Positions 59,357 to 64,000 of a stretch of 64,000 nucleotides of DNA are shown piece by piece. The stretch comes from Brevibacillus aydinogluensis. GTDB lineage: Bacteria > Bacillota > Bacilli > Brevibacillales > Brevibacillaceae. Position numbers and translations under genes: made by a program. The stretch lies in the NCBI RefSeq assembly GCF_031954365.1, contig NZ_JAUSVZ010000004.1. One strand, 5' to 3'. The notes under the pieces are model-generated. The model ran no database searches. It had not been told where the DNA came from and saw nothing but the letters and a program-made list of their open reading frames with translations. Each line of letters starts with the position of its first letter. Position 1 is the stretch's first letter.

Positions 59357-59707
59357 ATGAGTCTACGCATCGCCACGGAGACCAAGCAGGACGTGCTGGT
59401 CGTCCGTTTGCAGGGAGAACTGGATCACCACACGGCGGAAGAGTTGCGCAGCACGGTGGATGGGATTCTGCGCAATACGCATATACGCCACATCGTACTC
59501 AGTCTGGCCGATTTGGCGTTCATGGACAGCTCTGGCATCGGAGTCATTCTCGGCCGTTACAAGCAAATATCTGCCCGCTCCGGCGAAATGGTCGTATGTT
59601 CGATCAATCCGACCATCTACCGGATTTTTGAGATGTCAGGCCTGTTCAAGGTGATCAAGTTCCGCGAAAGCGAAGCGGAAGCGCTGCATGTACTGGGGGT
59701 GGCGTAA
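59357..59707 (+). CDS. spoIIAA: Anti-anti-sigma-F factor SpoIIAA
   Basis: 116-residue STAS protein. When unphosphorylated it releases sigma-F from SpoIIAB. The phosphoacceptor Ser58 is in LAFMDSSGIGVILGRYKQI; GELDHHTAEEL is also typical. It starts at ATG 59357 (MSLRIA, as in the family), 12 bases after AAGGAG; GTG 59348 is an alternative. Confidence 0.96.
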   Translation: MSLRIATETKQDVLVVRLQGELDHHTAEELRSTVDGILRNTHIRHIVLSLADLAFMDSSGIGVILGRYKQISARSGEMVVCSINPTIYRIFEMSGLFKVIKFRESEAEALHVLGVA

Positions 59708-59708
59708 G

Positions 59709-60155
59709 ATGACCACGCGCAATTTCATGACGGTCTCGTTTGCTGCCCTGAGCCAAAACGAAGCGTTTGCCCGTGTGGCCGTCGCATCGTTCATCTCGCA
59801 ATGGGATGTGACGGTCGAAGAGTTGGAAGAGATCAAAACGGTTGTGTCCGAGGCTGTTACCAACGCGATCATTCACGGGTACGAGGAAAACGCTGAAGGC
59901 GTGGTCCGCATCTCTGTCAGCATCGAAGACGGCCTGGTCGATCTGCTGGTAGAAGACCAGGGCAAAGGCATCGAGGACGTCGATCTGGCCATGCAGCCGC
60001 TCTACACCAGCAAGCCGGAACTGGAACGCTCCGGAATGGGCTTTACGATCATGGAAAATTTCATGGACACACTGGAGGTGGTGACCGCCGTCGGAAAAGG
60101 AACCACCGTTCGCCTGACCAAACGCCTTTCGTGTGCCAAAGCCTTGCAAAATTAG
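59709..60155 (+). CDS. spoIIAB: Anti-sigma-F factor/SpoIIAA kinase SpoIIAB
   Basis: 148-residue GHKL ATPase that binds sigma-F and phosphorylates SpoIIAA. Seen are SALSQNE-like FAALSQNEAFARVAVASFIS, the N-box EAVTNAIIHGYEEN, G1 EDQGKGIEDV and GMGFTIMENFMD. The start is one base after the spoIIAA stop and follows GGGGGTGG. Confidence 0.96.
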   Translation: MTTRNFMTVSFAALSQNEAFARVAVASFISQWDVTVEELEEIKTVVSEAVTNAIIHGYEENAEGVVRISVSIEDGLVDLLVEDQGKGIEDVDLAMQPLYTSKPELERSGMGFTIMENFMDTLEVVTAVGKGTTVRLTKRLSCAKALQN

Positions 60156-60166
60156 GGGTAGTGCCA

Positions 60167-60922
60167 ATGGGTGCCGATATCAAAAATGCCAGTCAGCCTT
60201 TTCTGACCAATGATCAAGTGAAGGAATTGATTGCCAAGAGCCAGAAGGGAGATGCTGAAGCCCGCGAGCTGCTCGTCAACAGCAACATCCGGCTGGTGTG
60301 GTCGGTCGTCCAGCGCTTTATCAACCGCGGCTACGAGGCGGACGACCTGTTCCAGATTGGATGCATCGGCTTGCTGAAGGCCGTGGACAAGTTTGACCTG
60401 GCGTACGACGTCAAATTTTCCACCTACGCCGTGCCGATGATCATCGGGGAAATTCAGCGGTTTTTGCGCGACGACGGGACGGTCAAGGTGAGCCGCTCTC
60501 TCAAGGAGACGGCCAACAAGGTGCGGCGGGCAAAAGACGAGCTGTATAAAACGTACGGCCGGGCGCCGACCATTTCGGAAGTGGCGGAGGCTGTGGGCAT
60601 TACGCCGGAAGAGGTGGTGCTGGCTCAGGAAGCGAGCAGGGCGCCGTCGTCGATTCACGAGACGGTGTTTGAAAACGACGGTGATCCGATTACGCTGATT
60701 GACCAGATTGCCGATGAAGGCGTCAACCGATGGTTTGAAAAAATTGCGCTGAAGGACGCTATCAGCCGGCTGAACGAGCGGGAGCAGCTGATCGTCTATC
60801 TGCGCTACTACAAGGATCAGACCCAATCGGAAGTGGCAGAGCGGCTGGGCATCTCGCAAGTGCAGGTGTCGCGGCTGGAGAAGCGCATCTTGCAAACAAT
60901 CAGGGACCAGATTGAGCAGTAA
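60167..60922 (+). CDS. sigF: RNA polymerase sigma-F factor
   Basis: 251 residues, the first forespore sigma factor. Region 2 has RLVWSVVQRFINRGYEADD with LFQIGCIGLLKAVDKFD and FSTYAVPMIIGEIQRFLR; region 4 has LNEREQLIVYLRYYKDQTQS with EVAERLGISQVQVSRLE. ATG 60167 is eight bases after AGGGG. The stop falls in the loop of the operon terminator. Confidence 0.97.
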   Translation: MGADIKNASQPFLTNDQVKELIAKSQKGDAEARELLVNSNIRLVWSVVQRFINRGYEADDLFQIGCIGLLKAVDKFDLAYDVKFSTYAVPMIIGEIQRFLRDDGTVKVSRSLKETANKVRRAKDELYKTYGRAPTISEVAEAVGITPEEVVLAQEASRAPSSIHETVFENDGDPITLIDQIADEGVNRWFEKIALKDAISRLNEREQLIVYLRYYKDQTQSEVAERLGISQVQVSRLEKRILQTIRDQIEQ

Positions 60923-60941
60923 GCTCGTCTGGTCTTTTTTT
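60905..60941 (+). terminator. Terminator of the spoIIA operon
   Basis: GACCAGA (60905-60911) pairs with TCTGGTC (60928-60934), the inner GAGC pairs with GCTC, and seven T follow. The sigF stop is in the loop. Confidence 0.9.
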
Positions 60942-60969
60942 ATGCGCGATAAAGTGTGAGGCTGCAACT

Positions 60970-61000
60970 GCATGATAGGACCGGCAAACGGCGCATACTA
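60970..61000 (+). promoter_or_regulatory. Candidate sigma-G promoter of the spoVA operon
   Basis: GCATG (60970-60974) and a full-match -10 CATACTA (60994-61000), 19 bases apart, one more than usual. spoVA is sigma-G controlled in B. subtilis. Confidence 0.5.
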
Positions 61001-61035
61001 GCGAAAGATCGGCAGGGCACAAAGGAGGGGTGGAC

Positions 61036-61650
61036 GTGCAAGAACCTTTGTATCTGCGACTGCGAAAACGGCTGTCTGTCAAACCGCAGGCGGTGATCAC
61101 CCTGGGAGACATCTGCCAGCTCTACTGGGACGGGGAACGGGAGAAGGCATTAGCGAGAATGCCTGTCTATCGCGTGCAGCCGGAAGACGGCGATCTGATC
61201 ATCATCGACATCATGCAGGTGATTCGCAAGATCCGGACCGCCTACCCGGAAACCCCGCTGGAGATTCAGGGAGCGGCGCAAATCATCGTGGAAGTGCTCA
61301 ACCCGCGGAAACGGCCCAAGCTGGTGCTGGTAGCCGCAGTATGGCTGCTGCTGTTTGTCGGGTCGGGTCTGGCGATCATGAACTTTCATACGGACGTGAG
61401 CATGCTGCAGGTTCATCAGCGGATCCACTACCTGATCACCGGGCAGGCGAGCGAGCAGCCGCTGTGGCTGCAAATCCCCTATTCGATCGGAATCGGACTG
61501 GGGATGATCCTGTTTTTTAATCATTTGTTTAAAAAACGGATTACAGAAGAGCCCAGTCCGCTGGAAGTGGAGTTGTTCATGTATCAGCAAAGCCTGGATC
61601 AGTATTACATCCAGCACGAAAACAAGGAAAACGAGCGGACCAAGACATGA
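61036..61650 (+). CDS. spoVAA: Stage V sporulation protein AA
   Basis: 204 residues. A soluble N-terminal domain (about 1-90, LYLRLRKRLSVKPQAVITLGD) and two membrane helices (KLVLVAAVWLLLFVGSGLAI, IPYSIGIGLGMILFFNHLF). It is part of the SpoVA channel for dipicolinic acid in the spore inner membrane. GTG 61036 is preferred to GTG 61030, which touches the GGAGGGG site. The stop overlaps spoVAB (ATGA). Confidence 0.9.
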   Translation: MQEPLYLRLRKRLSVKPQAVITLGDICQLYWDGEREKALARMPVYRVQPEDGDLIIIDIMQVIRKIRTAYPETPLEIQGAAQIIVEVLNPRKRPKLVLVAAVWLLLFVGSGLAIMNFHTDVSMLQVHQRIHYLITGQASEQPLWLQIPYSIGIGLGMILFFNHLFKKRITEEPSPLEVELFMYQQSLDQYYIQHENKENERTKT

Positions 61651-62066
61651 ACGTCTGGCACTATCTGCTGCTGGTGCTGATCGGACTGGGAGGGGGAGTG
61701 GCCGTCGGCAGCGGATTCGTCGCCTTTATCACCGTGCTGGACATCATTCCGCGGCTGGCGCAGCTGACCAATGCCAAGCGCTACATTCAGGCGCTGGAAT
61801 GGGCGCTCGTGGCCGGTGCCCTATTTTTTACCTTGGCTGACTTTTTTCAATGGGTGGCGCGTCTGCCGCTGGTGATCACTTCCCTGTACGGCATCATCGC
61901 CGGCGTGTTCGTGGGCATGCTGGCGGCGGGATTGACCGAGGTGCTGAACGTGTTTCCGATCTTGGCGAAAAGGCTGAACGTGGACGATAAGCTGATTGTC
62001 CTGCTGATGGCGATGGTGTTCGGAAAGATTGGCGGTTCACTGCTGCAGTGGCTGTTTCACTTGTAA
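61647..62066 (+). CDS. spoVAB: Stage V sporulation protein AB
   Basis: 139 residues, four membrane helices (YLLLVLIGLGGGVAVGSGFV at the start, LEWALVAGALFFTLADFFQW, VITSLYGIIAGVFVGMLAAG, DDKLIVLLMAMVFGKIGGSL). It is a SpoVA membrane component coupled by ATGA overlap to spoVAA. Confidence 0.92.
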   Translation: MNVWHYLLLVLIGLGGGVAVGSGFVAFITVLDIIPRLAQLTNAKRYIQALEWALVAGALFFTLADFFQWVARLPLVITSLYGIIAGVFVGMLAAGLTEVLNVFPILAKRLNVDDKLIVLLMAMVFGKIGGSLLQWLFHL

Positions 62067-62121
62067 TCGCGCACTATGATGGAAAACACATCCATTCATA
62101 GAAGTGAATCGTAATTGGAAT

Positions 62122-62140
62122 CATATGGATATGCCATATG
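62122..62140. repeat. Short hairpin between spoVAB and spoVAC
   Basis: CATATGG (62122-62128) and CCATATG (62134-62140) are perfect seven-base arms with a five-base loop, in a 128-base gap inside an otherwise tightly packed operon. There is no T run. Confidence 0.45.
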
Positions 62141-62194
62141 CATGCGGTCAGGAGTGGCAGCACTGCACTTATGAATCAATAAGGAGTGATCAAG

Positions 62195-62674
62195 GTGGGG
62201 ACCAAGACGAAAACGTCCAATTCGATGCCCATGACGAAGCAACTGTATCAGCAACAGGCGGCCAAATACCAGCCAAAGCGAAACGTCCTGCTCAATTCGC
62301 TGCGCGCCTTTTGGGTAGGCGGGACGATCTGCCTCTTGGGACAAATCTTGCAGAACATGTATATCAGCTTTTTCGGATTTACCGAAAAAACAGCAAGCAA
62401 TCCGACCGTGGCCACCCTGATTTTTTTGTCCGTGCTGCTGACCGGCCTGGGCATCTACGACAACATCGGCCAGTATGCGGGAGCCGGCTCTGCAGTGCCG
62501 GTAACCGGGTTTGCCAATTCGATCGCCTCTGCCGCGATTGAGCATCGCAGCGAGGGATATGTGCTGGGGGTCGGCGGCAACATGTTCAAGCTGGCCGGTT
62601 CCGTCATCGTGTTTGGCGTGGTGGCCGCCTTTGTCGCGGGCATCTTGAAGACACTCTGGAAGATGTTCACGTAA
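62195..62674 (+). CDS. spoVAC: Stage V sporulation protein AC
   Basis: 159 residues with about four membrane helices (SLRAFWVGGTICLLGQILQN, LIFLSVLLTGLGIYDNIGQY, MFKLAGSVIVFGVVAAFVAG). It includes GAGSAVPVTGFANSIASAAIEHR, conserved in SpoVAC/AE. SpoVAC acts as a mechanosensitive-type part of the dipicolinate channel. GTG 62195 is eight bases after AAGGAG; GTG 62186 is too close. Confidence 0.93.
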   Translation: MGTKTKTSNSMPMTKQLYQQQAAKYQPKRNVLLNSLRAFWVGGTICLLGQILQNMYISFFGFTEKTASNPTVATLIFLSVLLTGLGIYDNIGQYAGAGSAVPVTGFANSIASAAIEHRSEGYVLGVGGNMFKLAGSVIVFGVVAAFVAGILKTLWKMFT

Positions 62675-62687
62675 GGGGGGACGTATC

Positions 62688-63716
62688 GTGGGCAGCCAAG
62701 CAGGGGAATTCCGGGTTAGCCGGCAAACCTGGCAGTTCACCAGGGACGTGCGGCTTGTGTCTTCGGCGACTGCGGTCGGCCCCAAGGAAGGGGAAGGGCC
62801 GCTAGGGACCTATTTTGACAAGGTATACGACGACATGTATGCCGGCCAGGATTGCTGGGAGGATGCAGAGCGTCAATTGATGGAGGATGCGGTGCAGCTT
62901 GCTCTGGACAAGGCGGGGCTGACCGAACAGGATGTCGACGTGATCATCGCCGGTGACCTTTTAAACCAAAACATTACGACCAACTTCACGGCAGAGCAGC
63001 TGGTCATCCCGCTCATGGGCATGTACGGCGCTTGTTCCACCTCCATGCTCACTCTGGCGAACGCGGCAGCGCTGGTGAACGCCGGCTACGTCAACCGGGC
63101 GATTGCCGCCTGCAGCAGCCACAACGCGACAGCCGAGCGTCAATACCGCTATCCGACCGAGTACGGCGGACAAAAGCCTCCGTCTGCCCAGTGGACCGTG
63201 ACGGGAGCGGGGGCGGGACTGGTCGGTATCGGCGGAAACGGGCCGCGTATTACCTATGCGACCATCGGCAAAGTGGTGGACATGGGAGTGAAGGACCCGT
63301 TTGACATGGGGTCGGCGATGGCGCCCGCTGCCGTCTCTACCTTGCAGACTCATTTCACCGACACCGGCCGAACTCCGCGCGATTACGATTTGATCGTCAC
63401 GGGTGACCTGGCATCGGTCGGGTATCCAATCGTCAAGGAATGGATGCAGCGGGAAGGGTATGACATGGAAGGCGTATACAACGACTGCGGCTTAATGGTG
63501 TACTCACCCGAACAGGAGGTGTTCGCGGGCGGCAGCGGCTGTGCCAGCAGTGCCGTGGTCACCTACGGCTACATCGTCGACCAGCTGAACAAAGGGCTGC
63601 TGAAAAAAGTGCTGGTGTGTGCCACCGGCGCGTTGTTAAGCCCGGTCAGCTACCAGCAGGGCAATTCCATCCCGTGCATCGCCCACGCCGTGGCGTTGGA
63701 AGGAGGAGAAGCGTAA
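62688..63716 (+). CDS. spoVAD: Stage V sporulation protein AD
   Basis: 342 residues, thiolase-like fold, soluble and attached to the spore inner membrane complex. SpoVAD binds dipicolinic acid directly. Segments IIAGDLLNQNITTNF, GMYGACSTSMLTLANAAALV and SSHNATAERQYRYPTEYGGQ are diagnostic. It starts at GTG 62688 after AAGGGGGG. The stop TAA shares a base with the spoVAE ATG. Confidence 0.95.
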   Translation: MGSQAGEFRVSRQTWQFTRDVRLVSSATAVGPKEGEGPLGTYFDKVYDDMYAGQDCWEDAERQLMEDAVQLALDKAGLTEQDVDVIIAGDLLNQNITTNFTAEQLVIPLMGMYGACSTSMLTLANAAALVNAGYVNRAIAACSSHNATAERQYRYPTEYGGQKPPSAQWTVTGAGAGLVGIGGNGPRITYATIGKVVDMGVKDPFDMGSAMAPAAVSTLQTHFTDTGRTPRDYDLIVTGDLASVGYPIVKEWMQREGYDMEGVYNDCGLMVYSPEQEVFAGGSGCASSAVVTYGYIVDQLNKGLLKKVLVCATGALLSPVSYQQGNSIPCIAHAVALEGGEA

Positions 63717-64000
63717 TGGAATACCTCATCGCATTCGTGGTGGGCGGATTGATCTGCGTCGTGGGCCAACTGCTCATGGACGTCGCCAAACTGACTCCCG
63801 CCCATGTCATGAGCACGCTGGTCGTCTCCGGTGTCGTTCTGGACTTCATCGGCGTGTACGACAAGCTGATCGACTTTGCCGGCGCCGGAGCCACTGTGCC
63901 GATCACCAGCTTTGGCCATGCGCTGTATCACGGAGCGATCAGCGAAGCGGAACAACACGGACTGATCGGCGTCATCACCGGTATATTCGAGGTTACCAGC
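63716..64000 (+). CDS. spoVAE: Stage V sporulation protein AE (SpoVAEb), 3' partial
   Basis: 95 codons to the window end with no stop. The product starts MEYLIAFVVGGLICVVGQLL and contains LDFIGVYDKLIDFAGAGATV with PITSFGHALYHGAI, a small membrane protein related to SpoVAC. ATG 63716 follows AGGAGGAG and overlaps the spoVAD stop (TAATG). The rest of the spoVA operon is outside the window. Confidence 0.93.
   Translation, partial: MEYLIAFVVGGLICVVGQLLMDVAKLTPAHVMSTLVVSGVVLDFIGVYDKLIDFAGAGATVPITSFGHALYHGAISEAEQHGLIGVITGIFEVTS

Noticed and set aside
62104..62541. 145-codon frame overlapping spoVAC in another frame
   Set aside because: spoVAC has the correct motif content and ribosome site; the other product is His/Arg-rich shadow sequence.

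Overview
The window is a GC-rich chromosomal segment of an endospore-forming Bacillales bacterium. Gene order and protein sequences look most like the Brevibacillus/Paenibacillaceae branch; this is my inference from recognisable families, not from a database search. The sporulation genes (spoIVB, spo0A, spoIIM, dacF, spoIIAA-spoIIAB-sigF, spoVA, a mciZ-like gene) fix the phylum and lifestyle. Codon use and gene density are even throughout. I see no rRNA, tRNA, insertion sequence, prophage or CRISPR array.

Layout. 1-8.5 kb: a DNA repair and isoprenoid run (xseA partial, xseB, ispA, dxs, tlyA, nadK, argR, recN), mostly with overlapping or closely spaced genes. 8.6-13.4 kb: spoIVB with a forespore-type promoter, then spo0A with a sigma-H promoter overlapped by a Spo0A box. 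A separate two-gene transcript follows: an RsbT-like kinase and an unusual protein joining a histidine kinase to an RsbR-type stressosome module. 13.5-17.9 kb: carbonic anhydrase, a YkuE-like Tat phosphoesterase, a convergent LysR regulator, two SAM methyltransferases and a 58-residue membrane protein. 18.1-21.4 kb: a four-gene cell-envelope cluster (SteA-like, SteB/MctB-like, a family 2 glycosyltransferase and a degenerate MraY/WecA-like membrane protein).

21.4-38.3 kb: branched-chain amino acid catabolism. The genes are yqzF, the sigma-54 activator bkdR, a canonical -24/-12 promoter, bcd, lpdV, bkdAA, bkdAB and bkdB. A repeat-built secreted protein and a tiny minus-strand membrane peptide come next. 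Then methylmalonyl-CoA mutase (split), a B12-domain/epimerase fusion, an acyl-CoA carboxylase carboxyltransferase and a YqjE-like M20 peptidase. Together they take valine and isoleucine skeletons to branched acyl-CoA and propionyl-CoA, and connect propionyl-CoA to succinyl-CoA. 38.5-48.8 kb: DUF3866, mciZ-like on the opposite strand, nudF, an EndoQ-type nuclease, spoIIM, fur, ald, yqzK, xerD and the nucleoside-salvage genes deoB-punA-pdp.

48.9-57.9 kb: an AT-rich control region, an Lrp/AsnC regulator, an oppABCDF oligopeptide transporter and a chemoreceptor. 58-64 kb: dacF, the spoIIA operon and the spoVA operon, with the last gene (spoVAE) cut by the window end. Sporulation-type promoters can be read at spoIVB, spo0A, dacF, spoIIA and, less surely, spoVA and spoIIM.

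The most notable candidate for an undescribed system is the RsbT-like/histidine kinase-RsbR pair immediately downstream of spo0A. It could connect stressosome-type signalling to the sporulation phosphorelay. A Prli42-like miniprotein elsewhere in the window gives this idea a possible, unproven, membrane partner.
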